Source: Terramyces sp. JEL0728
Lineage: Eukaryota; Chytridiomycota; Chytridiomycetes; Rhizophydiales; Terramycetaceae
Assembly: GCA_027603945.1 (NCBI GenBank)
Contig: JADIIU010000003.1
Span: 62,001 to 126,000, forward strand
DNA length: 64,000 bases
Direction of reading: 5' to 3'
How positions within the stretch are numbered: the first letter of the stretch is position 1; each line of letters starts with the position of its first letter. The translations under genes and the position numbers were made by a program. The notes below the pieces were generated by a model, which saw only the letters and a list, made by a program, of their open reading frames with translations, ran no database searches and was not told where the DNA came from. Positions 34,246 to 45,772 of the stretch are shown here, piece after piece.

Positions 34246-34959
34246 TCATCTATCTTCGATGTCAAATGCATAAAGCGAGTCAATTAATATTCGTCGGAAT
34301 GGGGATAGAAACAATTCTAAAAGACAATCTATGGTTATACGGTTCTTACCTTTGACATATCCCGCTTCCTCCTTTAATATTTGAGCAATGCCCTCATTTC
34401 TAATTCGGAGCGCGTTAAATCTCATGAATGCTAATCGCCTTTGACGATATAGCTGAAAACATATCGGGCTAGGTACGTGATATTTGCTTAACATCTGCTG
34501 ATACTCAATTCTGTTGTGTTTGAATATTTTGCTAAATTTAGCCGAGGTTTGCTTGATATCACGGTAGGCTATCCTTCGAGATTTGTATTTTGGCCATTCT
34601 ATCATCGATCGTTCAATCCATATGCAATCGTTCATACACAATTTGTAATTTTTCGCACTAGTTTGAGAAAAGTTTAATAAGCTACGCGTATCCAGGTACT
34701 GCAGAACCAGCAGGTTAATTTCGGTTGGCAAATGCGGCCAATTTAGAGATCCTGCGTGATTGTGGTTATAGCTGGAGCGTAATTTCTTTGGGCACAACCA
34801 CAACTTCAGTCGGCCAAATGTATTTGGGACTCGATATCCGGTTAGTAATATTATTCCAATCGAGATACAGCCATTCAAGATTTCCAATCCCAATCCATAC
34901 CCTGATTGTACGCGCGACAGGAATGCTATCCAGTTTAGTGATTTGGTGAGAGGTGTCAT
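34246..34959 (-). CDS. F-box protein, paralogue of the neighbour, 237 aa (copy 1)
   Basis: Same architecture as the gene at 33292-34137: a hydrophobic stretch (LNGCISIGIILLTGY), then an F-box (LNWPHLPTEINLLVLQYLDT, then DCIWIERSMIEWP), then a shared basic region with the motif QLYRQRRLAFMRF versus HLYKQRYLSYKRF. The pair arose by an older tandem duplication. Intronless. Its ATG lies 23 bp from the INTS3 start on the other strand. Confidence 0.75.
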   Translation of the reverse strand: MTPLTKSLNWIAFLSRVQSGYGLGLEILNGCISIGIILLTGYRVPNTFGRLKLWLCPKKLRSSYNHNHAGSLNWPHLPTEINLLVLQYLDTRSLLNFSQTSAKNYKLCMNDCIWIERSMIEWPKYKSRRIAYRDIKQTSAKFSKIFKHNRIEYQQMLSKYHVPSPICFQLYRQRRLAFMRFNALRIRNEGIAQILKEEAGYVKGKNRITIDCLLELFLSPFRRILIDSLYAFDIEDR

Positions 34960-34982
34960 GAAGGGAAAATTTCTTCACCCAA

Positions 34983-37953
34983 ATGCAGCATCTTTTTGAG
35001 GTTCAACAATTTGACGAGCCTGATCCGCTTGAGCAGGTTTAATATAATTGCTAATATCAGGTATAGATCGCATTAATAAAAGGAATTAATATCCTCCGCA
35101 AACAATTTAAGCTCAATTGTAAAAAACCTTGAGACCGTTACCTCGTTAGATTTGCAGCAACAGGTTTAAATATTCTAATTCTAGAGTATCAATAACTATA
35201 CTGACATTGAAAATGGTCTGCTCTACCATGTTCTCTGTCCAAATTCAGATAGGTATTTGGATTTTGACAAAGCTCTGTGTTATTTAGACATTTGGCATTC
35301 ATTGTTAGAGACAAATTCCGATCTGTCATTCAAAAACTAATTTATTTATCATCCATTACAAAATATCAATCACTATCATTCACAGTTCGGAAGCAGGTAA
35401 TTCTCGAATAACCTTGATTGTATGGTTGCTAGGACAGCTGACACTTCAAAGCCGTCAATCTGAACCAGTGGCAGATATATATATATGGTTGATGAAGCAA
35501 ATTCGAGGAGGGGACTTGGGCAAGGAGAATTTAACTTTGGCATCTGGAATATGCGAAATCCTGGAAAAAAACTTGTAATTGACTTGTCTGACTAGTTAGG
35601 GATTGGATCCAAGGACAGGACCGTCTCATCAAGCACGTAATTTATACCTACACCAGACTCATTGCAGACCATGGGAAAAACCAAGTGCTAAAACAAAGGG
35701 AGGTTACACTTGTGATAACCCTTATTCGCCAGAACGTAGTTGCTTGATAACCTAGTTTCTTTTGTTTGTTTCTCTGGGAAGAGATACCGTGCGGTTGATA
35801 CAGGCAGTTTCGGATATTCCTGAATTTGCAGTTCTGTTGCAAGATATCACGGAAGATAGCCTAAAGTTGCACCCGGAATTTAGAGGGATTGAAAGCATTT
35901 GGAACTCACCGACTGAAATTGAATATCTAATATCGAGGATTACTCCAGATATGGAACATAAATTGATATTTATACTGCATAATGTCAACTCAAAGCTACA
36001 CTACACGTATCTGGAAAGATTTAGACAGCGCTTTTTTCCACCAAATGGAGCAGAGACGTTATACGTTGATATAATAAGGTATATCTGCACAGTTGTACAC
36101 CCAAACAATTCGATTTTGAGGTCGGATGTTGTTCAAAGATGGGATATTATCAGAACCTTATTGTCGTACATCAGATCAATCGCTATAGGGCAGCAGGCAA
36201 AGTTTGCCCTTTTCTATGATTGGTTTTTTTACAACCCAGCAGTCGACAAAGTCATGAATATCGAGCCTGCTATATTACTAATTGAACGGACCTTACTTTT
36301 CACAGAAAAAAGGGTAAATATTGCAAGTAGATCGCAAATAGCTTCAAATTTGATTGAATTTCTTGCCCTTATGTGTAGAGAGTTTTGGCCGCTATGGTCA
36401 AGCAAATTTGTATATCATTTTAGAATAGCAATGCACGATATTATAGAAAAACGAGTTTTGGAGTACATCATAACTAATCTAGCACGCTAAGCAACATTCA
36501 CCACTCCACTTTACTGGATGCCACAACTAAATCCAATTTAGAATTCCTGTTTCCTATGTTTATAAATTTAAACGTCGGTGTGCTCCCTGAAAATCTACTG
36601 GAAGAATCTACAACTGCACCAATGCAAATGGACACTGTGAGCGAAAACAAATCAAAGTCGATAGATGGTACATGTTCCGTAAATTAGAAATCCAGACTCT
36701 GGCTGTTCAAATAAATCAACTAATCAAAGAGTCCCAGGAGGAAGACGGAGCAAACATTATGCATGAATTTTTAAAGCGATATTGCAGCATGGTAATGGCT
36801 AGCTTATATAGAATACCCCTGGCGATGAAGAAGCTGCAACTGCGTTAATAATCGACTACTTATCTGAACATTCTATTTCCGGAACAGAAAACTTATTCAA
36901 GAAGCTGCTCATTGAGCAGTCCCTACAGTGTACAAATAACCTGGGAATAAAGGAGCGGAATCGACTATGCAATCTTTTAATCAAGATCTCGGAATTTGAA
37001 GTTAATTTCGGCCAAGAATTGTTGATTTCCAGTCTATCATTTGTAGGAGAAGCAAAACGACTGGTACTGAATTATTGCAAGATTAAATATTCTTCAGACA
37101 CTATCATCCCTATACTCACTGTAAGTGTTTATGACAGTAGGAGCTGTTTGACGAGAACAATGAAGCTTACTATCAATATTTGCCGAAACTGTGCTCGCAA
37201 TATGCAGAACTTCTTGATGGCGATATTAATCTACAGCACCAGGTTGTCTCATTGATAGATCCTCAAACGGTAGACGAATTCTGACCTAGTTGTTTCAGTT
37301 ACAAACATCACTTTTAAATCGCCATTTTAAGCTGTTTGCGAAAAATTTGATTAGCTTTGGATTGGCAATTACGGAATGGACATTGTTTGAACAATTCGCA
37401 GGCTGGAGACTAGCGATGGCGGAGCTGCTATCTAACAAGGGCGAAATACAAGAAAATTTTGGAATAGTTGTATCATTAGTCCAACATAAATGTAATGTGG
37501 AACTGTGCAATGTGTATTACAGCCTTCTACTCGCAGTGCCAATTACAACAATCACAATGCGGAATATCTTGTGTTCGGATATTGAAACATCAATTATGAA
37601 GACCAGCTTTGAAGTGTTCTTGGGAAGACTGTCCGCGTCAGAGTTTGAATCGACTCTCCTGTTAACAATAAACGAATATACGGAAACAGCAGTGCAAAAG
37701 GATAAGGAGGATCAACTCAGTCAGATGTTTGAAAGCAGCGAGCCCGCTGAGGAAGCCATCATTCATCAATCCTATGTGGACCGCATTCGCATAAACTTTA
37801 ACAACTTGTCTAAATTAAGGCGTAATATTTTGCAATGGAAAGAAAGCTCCCCACCACAGTCGAGTGGTACTATTTGCTAATTTAGATAAAGACTTGCTCA
37901 ATATTGTATTGGAGCGAATTGCACTAAAGGAAGGTAATCTGAATAAAGTTTGA
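34983..37953 (+). CDS. INTS3: Integrator complex subunit 3, about 894 aa
   Basis: Subunit of Integrator, which cleaves nascent RNAs and also forms the single-strand-binding SOSS complex in animals. Matches include KQ then IVWLLGQLTLQ, WLMKQIRGGDLGKENLTLAS, LGRDTVRLIQAVSDIPEF, DIIRYICTVVHPNNSILRSD, KFALFYDWFFYNP, MNIEPAIL and TEWTLFEQFAGWRLA. Thirteen introns: 35037-35066, 35119-35149, 35164-35184, 35253-35272, 35397-35416, 35575-35599, 35736-35755, 36463-36482, 36668-36687, 36792-36811, 37121-37140, 37270-37289 and 37867-37885. Most are 19-21 nt; the first two are 30-31 nt and less certain. The one at 35397 ends TTG. Length is below the animal protein (about 1040), mainly at the C-terminus. 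Confidence 0.88.
35397..35416 (+). other. Non-canonical GT-TG intron in INTS3 (20 nt)
   Basis: The exon ends CGG AAG CAG and resumes ATT GTA TGG, giving RKQ-IVWL, which matches RTQ-LVWL of animal INTS3 without gap. The 20 nt removed are gtaattctcgaataaccttg: normal donor, a TAAC branch-like box, but TTG at the end. Read through, it contains an in-frame TAA. Confidence 0.75.
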
Positions 37954-38029
37954 TGCGTTAACCAAAAGTCATGTGAGGGGCCGCAAGCCTGTTGCCAAAA
38001 CCAATTTTAAATTTTTCCATTTACTGCAA

Positions 38030-39315
38030 ATGAGTGATGACACCGAAACTGCACCATTGATAGAAAATCGCACATCTCAAGTATCGTCGGAACACGCCGG
38101 AAGTACTATTTTAGAAGCGCTGTATCATATTGTGTATATTAATATTAACATCAGTTGTGTAGTTGCTGGAACTGGAATTTTACAAATCCCGTACGCTCTT
38201 AATCAATCAGGATGGATAGGCGTCCTATTTTTATTCGGCTCTGCTTTAGTTAACCATTACACTGGCTCGTTAATTATCAAGAACTTGTACACGCACGGAA
38301 AGCGACTGGAGGGATACCCCCATATAGGAGGAGAAGCGTTCGGAAGTGTTGGGTACTATACGGTTTCATTCTTTTACAATACTGCTATGGGAGGGAGTGT
38401 GTGCTTATACTTGATTTTAACTGGAATGAACTTGGAAGAGCTAGTTGGTGTATTTAATCATCAAAGATGGACGATAATTGTTTCAGCGTGTTTGCTGGTT
38501 CCATATTTATCACTTAAATCTCTAAAAGAGGTAGGATTTGTAAGTTTGTTGGGAGCGCTCGCCTCTGTAGTGGTGATGGTAATTGTCGTAGTTGTAGGAG
38601 GTTAGTCCGGATTAATGATAGGTATGGAATTTGATACGTATAAAGATCAAGTTACACACCAGTGGTTCAACCCAAAAGCATTTGGCACTGTTTTGGGAAC
38701 TCTTTGTTTTTCGTATGGAGGAAACTACGTTTACCCTGAGGTTGAGCGATCGATGGCAAAGCCGGCTTCGTTCAAAACCGTATTGTCATTGGGGATGATT
38801 TTAATTACTTTCATGTACTTGGCGGTTGGAATTGTAGGATACCTTACCTATGGAAATCTCACAGTGTCTCCAATATTGCTCAATCTTCCCCCAGGTATTT
38901 ATTCCTAATGGCAGGATTCTCGAAAACTTTTGGATTGGCCATTATTACATTCCACGTGGTTTTTGCTTGTCCGTTGTTGCTGACAACTATTTCTTTGGAT
39001 TTAGAACGCGCCTTAAACTTTAATACTGTCATCTCGAGATCTTTCTTGAGAATTATTATTCTGGCGTCGATCTGCTTCTTGTCGGTATTTCTACCTTACT
39101 TTGCTGATTTGATGAATTTAATTGGGGCAGTATCAAACACCATGTTGATTTTCATCTTACCTGTCATCTTGGATCATGTCTTGCATCCATCAAAGTCACT
39201 CCCCAAAATGTTGCTCCACTTATTTATAGTTATAATAGGGTTGGTAGGGGGATCAATGGGCACCTATGATGCTTTGTTAGCCTTGTATAACGATGTTACC
39301 AATAAAACATTTTAG
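38030..39315 (+). CDS. Amino-acid transporter, AAAP/AVT family, 414 aa
   Basis: Multi-pass (about 11 helices) amino acid/proton transporter, probably of vacuolar or lysosomal membrane. An N-terminal tail of about 45 residues precedes GTGILQIPYALNQSGW, a diagnostic AAAP first-helix motif. GGEAFGSVGYY, the SYGGNYVYPEVERSMAKP segment and the C-terminal helices follow. Introns: 38601-38621 (21 nt) and 38895-38914 (20 nt). Substrate cannot be inferred. Confidence 0.9.
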
Positions 39316-39537
39316 CCGTGTGACAATGTTCCAGAGAAAGTCCTGTTAACCTATTGCTGTCTGTCTTTGATCGGGGACGGGACGGACACCAGCCACAAGA
39401 ATGGTGAAGTCAAGCTAATCATCCACCTCCAGGTTGAAGAGAGCGAAAGGTTTGCATTATGCTCGAGTCACGCAAGGCTAGTGTCCGGTGCATATAGTGA
39501 GTTTCTGCTGTTGATTCTCAAATTTTTTCACCACCAC

Positions 39538-41150
39538 ATGAACACATCTTGTGCAATAACAAATAACTTGTGCGTTACAAACAGCATCCTAACTCTTGGA
39601 CAAGAATTTATAATATACTGGCCCTTGAATCAAGCGAGTGATTCTCAAACAGCGATTTTGGAGTTGTATCAGGGAAAGATTGTAACAAATATGTTGAGCA
39701 ATCCTTGTCAACCTTTTCCGGATTTACTAGGGGCATATCCTATTACACCATGGATTTCCCCGAGCGATCCAACATTACATACTGGAGGATCGCCAGTGAC
39801 TATTTATTCTCAGAACAATATTACCTCAGCAATAAACGCCGAAAATTCATTTTTCTTCAGAATGAGAGTATCCAACAGTAATTGTATAATCGGACCAGCC
39901 GGAGCGTTCACTTCCATTCAGTTTAGTAATTTCATTGTAATTTAGATGTTGTGGCCGCACCTATCAATACTCAAACCGCCTCCCCTAGCGCTAGCCCAAC
40001 TGGTATCACTGCATCTCTTCCATCTAGTGCTAATGCTACTCCTGTTGGACTAATTGTTATTATTTCGGTTTTTGCTTTCTTAATTTTGCTTGGTGTAGGT
40101 GGGATATTAATGTGGAGGACAAAAAGATCACCTCCGTCATCAAAATCTGCTGAAAGCCTTCTACCTTCGGTTTCATCAAATGCAAACTTAACCCCATCCA
40201 GCCCTCTTCACAACACACCTGCTATTTTCAACCGTGCCTCTATGCCAAGATCTCTCGCCGAAACAAACCATCGTCGAGCAAAAAGCATAAAAATTCATCA
40301 ATATAGTGCGGCCGATGGAATTTCCAACCGCACTATCCAGGATACTTTACCGCTACTTCCAGATCAAAATGATTCTGGTAAAAATTTACAAATGGATAGG
40401 GAATTAAATACGCTGGATGAAAGGTTATTTACTTTGGCAAGGGGGCTTTCAAAATTGGATAAAGGACTGTCTCAATTGGACGATAACCTGGACAAGTTAG
40501 ATAAAGGTTTGGGCACGTTGGAAAGATATTCTGTATCAAATTCAGACGGAGTAATCAAGGCAAATGGGGTTCCGTTGTGTAGTTCTTTGCCAAGAAGCGA
40601 AAAATCTTGGGAGAAAGAAGAAAACTCTTCACTTGGAATGGCAGTTGTGGCAGTATTCAGTGAGAAAAAGAGTCTCTCTTTAGGAAGGACAGGAGAAACA
40701 ATGAAATGTAACTTGGAAAGGAATATAACAGAAAGAAGTACAATTGAAAAAGATCAATCCAATTGGAGCGTTGTCTCACAAACTACTGAAATTAGCCGCA
40801 CTACGATAAAAAGAAAGCAAATTCCATTAAAAAATGTGGACGCAGAAATTATTCCACTTAGACGTGTGTCGCTGGAAGAGAAAACTGCAAATATAGAATC
40901 AAAGACTGCCCACTTACAGCAAAAAGCCATTTCACTTGATCGTAAAGCGTTAAGCTTAAATAAAAAAGCAGAGAAAATGGATCCGATCACATCTGGTGTT
41001 TTAGATACAAATGCAGTTATTGGAGATGTGTCAAATGTTGGCTGGCTGGCTGTTGAAGATGCCACCGAAATTGCAAAAGCCTTTCGTAGCCGGTTAATTA
41101 ATCCTCCTGACGGGTGGGATGATAGCATATCAGAATCGTCAAATAATTAG
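39538..41150 (+). CDS. Single-pass membrane protein with coiled-coil cytosolic tail, about 530 aa
   Basis: Family not recognised. The extracellular part has Cys residues and sequons (NTS, NIT). A Ser/Thr/Pro/Ala stalk (TASPSASPTGITASLPSSAN), one membrane helix (VGLIVIISVFAFLILLGVGG) and a basic stop-transfer (WRTKR) follow. The roughly 360-residue tail has heptad-type repeats (LSKLDKGLSQLDDNLDKLDK; later SKTAHLQQKAISLDRKALSL). A 20-nt intron (39926-39945) sits in the stalk. The architecture resembles fungal Mid2/Wsc surface sensors, apart from the coiled coils. The start is uncertain: 39538 is the first in-frame ATG, but the frame is open back to 39367 and a signal-peptide exon may be missed in 39316-39537. 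Confidence 0.65.
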
Positions 41151-41190
41151 TTTGAATTTTATTCTTGCAAATAAATATTTTAGAAAAATA

Positions 41191-44100
41191 CTAAACGGCA
41201 ATCGGGGTTTCGTTGGAAAATTCATTTTCATCCTTTAAGGTGCTGGATTCTTTCAAAGCTATGGCGAACATTTCCCGTAATTTTGTATCTTGTGGGGATT
41301 GCTGCAGTGCAAGTTTAAATAGCTCAATAGCCGCTCTTGATTGAGAATTTTCCCAAAATGCAGTTGCACAGGTTCTAAATTAATACTCGAATACTTTAGG
41401 ATGTCTTGATCTCTAATTCCTAGTCGAATTGCTTGGGAAATTGCAAGGTTTGCCTCCACAAATCTCTCAAGTTTCAATGACAATAGAGACAAGTGCCCCC
41501 AAACATCACTATCGCGATGGTTTATAATATTAGCTTCCTAATTGTTAACCCTATATACTGAAAATGCATCTTCAGCTTGTTCAAATTCCTTGAGAGCAAA
41601 ACATGCTTGGCCAGCGCCGAGCCACGAGAGGCAAGTTCCTTGAATTTCGCATGCTTTCAAGAACATTGATTTGGCAATCCTTGCCCAGCTTTCGTCAAAC
41701 TCAACGTTATCATCAAAAAGCAGTTCGAAAATTGATTTACCTGGAACAGAGTTTTTGCAAGCGGTCAGAAGATATAAATTTCCTAATCTTATGTATATTA
41801 AATCCAAGTGAGGAATTTCAGAGTTGTCTACGTTATTGTTCAACTACCTTTCAAAACTGATAATACTGTTTCAAAGGCAATCTTTGTTTCATTGAACTTG
41901 TTTTGAATGAAATTTAGATTCCCTGGTATTAGTGGTATATACCAATAGCTGCCCAAATCCTTGGATTGCTTTGATCGATTTTCAAAGCTTCTTTAAGATA
42001 ATTTTCTGCTTGAGCATAGTTTGATCTTTGAATTTCCAATTGCGAAAGGAGTAAATACGGATAGAAGTTTAACCCATTTTGAATGATTTCCTGAGCTAAA
42101 ACTCTGTCGGCGATAAATGCACAGTTGATTTGGATTGCTAATTCTGCTAGCTCTACATTTGGTTTCGACGAATCTGGATTAAATTTGTAGTAACCTGCAT
42201 CTTGAGACACTTTGGCGGCATTGAAATATTTTTCTGCTTCTAGTTCCTCATTTGTCATTTCATAAAAGATGCCCTACGATAAAGATTTAATCACCATCAA
42301 GATATTGAGAACGCCTGATTCCGGTTTAATTTGAAGAGCAGAATGGATGAAAACTCTGGCTTGCTCCATATTGTCGGAAGCCATTGCTATCATGGCAATC
42401 GCAGTCAATGTAGGAACGTGCTTGGCGTTTCTACTAATAATCTCCCTGAAGCACTCGTCCCCCTTTTCAGGCATTTGATTGCGCATGCAAAAAGTCCCAT
42501 AGTCGAACCAGCAGGCAAGATTATCTTCATATTTGGCAATTCGTTCTTGATAATATAACGCACTAACGGAAATTTTATGACTCCTTTCAGCTTCTTCCGC
42601 GAATTGTTTCAGTGAAGTTATTTCCAACCGTTTTAATTCATGCGAATCGCTTTTAGGAACTTCTTTTTCCACGAATATCTTGTTGACTACAGTGTGCATC
42701 TGCTCAATGAAATATACATATATTTCGCTCATAAAAAGTTGTATCTCTGATTGGGAAGTGAATGGCGATTTTTTTTTGAATCGCTACCATTAATTACACT
42801 ATACCTCACGCACAACCTGAACAACGCTGGCTTTTAGCTGCTCTTTGAAGCTGAAATATGCTCCGCTCTTGTTTAAATGGTAAAAGAATAGTTTTTTGCG
42901 CATTTTTTCACCTTCTGCACTTTGAGTTGCAAGCTTCATTATCTTCTGTTCGTTTCCTGGTAGATTGTTTTCCATTTGAAGGACGTGCTTGTATTCATTT
43001 ACTAATTGCAGAATTATTTCATTTACTTTAGCCTTGTAATCGTTTTCTGCCTGTGCTGATCTTTTTTCGAACTGAGACTCTGGCTTTACAATTCTTTTGG
43101 GAATATAGTCGTGCACGCTTTTTGTAATCTATAATTATTGACTTTTTACTGCTTGAAGCCTTTGCTTGTTTATTAACGGGACTGAAAAAAGCAAAGTTAA
43201 AGATATCGCTGATCCAACCGCCTTATAAATGTCAAAATGTGCTCCTTTTTTTGATTTATTTTCCTGTCCGGCACTGCCTTGTTCTGAAAGTGACTCTGCC
43301 AATTCCAAATTGAATCTGCCGCCTACTCCAATTATAGTTGGGTTTAATGCTAATCCTAAATCCAAAAAGCCTTTTGCCTTGACCTTGTGCGAATGATTAT
43401 CGGTGCCTCCTGCGTATTTCTGATGTAAGGACCTTACAAGGTCAATATCCAAGTGGAATTTCCTTTGAGCACATTCGCGTAGCCTTGCAACTACTCCCGG
43501 ACTAAACCAAAGGATGACTGAGTTGTCCCATTTAATCTTTTTAATTTCCTTTTCTGTTTTATCTGCATTAGGAACCGCGGCAGATTCGTCCACTATGACA
43601 CTCGGATTGCGAACAACTGGCTTCCCATTTCCAGAATCAACCGACTTTATATCCGTTATAGGAATGCCATGCGGAGCCGTAAGACATATTTCGTTCTGTC
43701 CAGCATCCTCAACGCCTTGAAGTGTCCCATTAGGGATAGAAACAACTCTATATCCTTCATTTTCCATAGGAATCTTTAAATTCATTACATACGTGTATAA
43801 ATCTATTGTTTAAAGTGGAATCTACTTGAATTTGGATCTTTTTCATTGCCTTCTCTTAGACTCCAATCTTCAGGCACAGGATATACTTCCTCGGGTTTCA
43901 AAGTCGCGAAAATTCCGTTCTGTAAAACTTGCGTCGAAATCAAAGGTTTGGATAAAGTAACTTCTATCGATATGGCTGGGCTTTCTTGCGGGTTTCCACT
44001 AGTTTTGCTAGCAGAGACAGGTAAAACCTTGGTCATTGACAGGCTGCATTCAGGAATTCGCGCTTCTGGATCTTCTTGAGTGTAGTACTTTAGGAAATAA

Positions 44101-44443
44101 CTGTACAGACAAATTTCAGCATTTCCTAGCGGGGCTGTTTTTTCTTTAGGTAAAGACTCTATCAACGAAAATGTAACTGACTTATTGGCAAATATTTCGA
44201 TAAGAGTCTATGTTAATACCGCGCACCTCATCGATATTAAATGTTTGCTCGAAACTGGCGTTATATTCTGGGTTGAAATCATCTGTTACAATAGGCGTCT
44301 AGATTAGCAACATCTACATCTTTGTAATCAAAGTCAGCGAACTGAATCCTAACAAAAGAATTTAAAGTCGCTCTTGAACCTTTGAGATTCGCTGCTCGAA
44401 GGACTCTAATGGTCATTGTGAGGGCGTCCTCATTCTTGGACAT
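41191..44443 (-). CDS. CFAP70: Cilia- and flagella-associated protein 70, 1015 aa
   Basis: Axonemal protein linked to the outer dynein arm or central region and needed for normal beat. An N-terminal C2-like domain (LTMTIRVLRAANLKGSRATL) is followed by conserved GAYFSFKEQLKASVVQVVRE, then SEIYVYFIEQMHTVVN, and C-terminal TPR repeats (YYQERIAKYEDNLACWFDYG; LGNLYLLTACKN; CLSWLGAGQACFALKEFEQA). Ten introns: 44299-44317, 44208-44226, 43803-43825, 43129-43149, 42784-42804, 42274-42294, 41923-41942, 41828-41847, 41538-41558 and 41375-41394 (19-23 nt). All junctions keep frame and family alignment. An earlier in-frame ATG at 44473 would overlap the kinase start, so 44443 is preferred. Confidence 0.93.
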
Positions 44444-44474
44444 TTTCGCGTTTGCAAAGATTTTTCTCGACAAA

Positions 44475-45745
44475 ATGAATCAATACGAACCACTGGAGCC
44501 GATCGGCAGCGGATCATTTGGGATTATTAGAAAAATTAAAAGAATGTCGGACGGAAAGGTGATGGCTAACTAATGCTAGCTATTAGCGAGGTATTCTGCT
44601 TTCTAACAACAAGAAAGGAAATCGACTACAAAAAGATGACTGAAAAAGAAAAGATACAGCTAGTGGCGGAAGTGAATATACTGCGAAATTTAAGGCATCC
44701 AAATATTGTGCGCTATTATGAGAGATTTGTTGATCGATCAAATTCCCAAATTTACATAATAATGGGTTGGAACATTGCTAACAAAGAATACTGTGAAGGA
44801 GGGGATTTAGCAGGGATCATCAAGCGCTGCAGAAAAGAAAAACAGTTCATCCCCGAGGATGTTATTTGGAATTTGTTTGCCCAATTGGCCCTTGCGTTGA
44901 ATGAATGCCACAAGTCAAAATCGCATTCAGCAATATTGCATAGGAATGTTTCAATTAATTTAGGGATATCAAACCTGAAAATGTGTTTTTGGACAAGTTT
45001 CTAAATGTCAAGCTTGGAGATTTTGGTCTTTCCAGACAGATTAGTCCTGGGGAAGAATTTGCAAAGACCTATGTTGGTACGATGGTGCGTAATTTAGGGA
45101 CTCCATACTACATGTCGCCGGAATTGGTGGATGAATTGCCTTATAATGCGAAATCGGATGTGTGGGCACTTGGTTGTCTTATATATGAATTGTGCGCATT
45201 AGAGTAATCTGTATTCAATGTAGACCTCCATTCCAGGCTTCATCCCATCAATCACTGATACTGAAAATTAAATCTGGAAAAATTCCAGAGCTACCGAATC
45301 ATGTAATAATTGTCTTATGCTAGTATTCTCCAGAGCTGTCTCACCTAATCAAAAAGATGTTTACACAAAACTTTGAGTTGCGTCCAGATGCTTCCGACAT
45401 TATACTTTATCCAAGGATCAAAATATCAATCAAAGATCAGGAGCTCAATAATTTGTAATTCTCTCTCATAATAGAAAGGAAAAACTAAAGTGCAGGGAAC
45501 AGGAGCTGAAAACCAAGGAAAGCGAACTGGCAAAAAAGGAGCAGTGGTTACTTGCAATGGAAGATAAACTTCAGAACCAGTGCCAGCTGATATCTCTAAA
45601 GGAAAAAGAACTTGAGTATAGATTGCAGGATCGGAAGTTGGACGACATGTACCAAGATTTGTCAAAATTGAAACCACCTTTTCGTGTACCATTACCTGTA
45701 ACCGTTGGCGATCAAAAAGAATCCCAGGTACAGAGATATTTTTGA
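44475..45745 (+). CDS. NIMA/NEK2-type serine/threonine kinase, 367 aa
   Basis: Mitotic/ciliary NEK-family kinase. It has the glycine loop IGSGSFG, the RKEIDYKKM Lys strand, the MEYCEGGDL hinge, catalytic HRDIKPENVFLD, DFGLSR, and TPYYMSPELV, followed by a coiled coil (KEKLKCREQELKTKESELAK). Eight introns: 44559-44579, 44591-44613, 44766-44786, 44944-44963, 45077-45097, 45204-45223, 45303-45323 and 45455-45474. Two oddities: an exon of only 11 nt (44580-44590), and the intron at 44944 with a GA donor. Three introns (44766, 45077 and the canonical 45303) have lengths divisible by three. It is divergent from CFAP70 with 31 bp between the starts. Confidence 0.9.
44944..44963 (+). other. Non-canonical GA-AG intron in the NIMA-like kinase (20 nt)
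   Basis: The invariant catalytic-loop sequence HRDIKPEN is restored only if gaatgtttcaattaatttag is removed. The acceptor TTTAG and the TTAAT box are normal, but the first two bases are GA, where a GTATGT-like donor would be expected. Confidence 0.7.
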
Positions 45746-45772
45746 ATATGAATTTGTAATAGATTAGTTTTA

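Larger units (their letters stand above)
28216..34720 (+). repeat. Segmental duplication, copy 1
   Basis: From 28216 on, the sequence matches 57502 onward in the same orientation, offset 29,286 at the start and 29,279-29,280 after small indels near 31,900. By eye, differences are scattered at about one per one or two hundred bases, with stretches of perfect identity. All genes inside are intact in both copies. The window ends before the right boundary; 34720 is the point matching base 64000. Confidence 0.97.
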
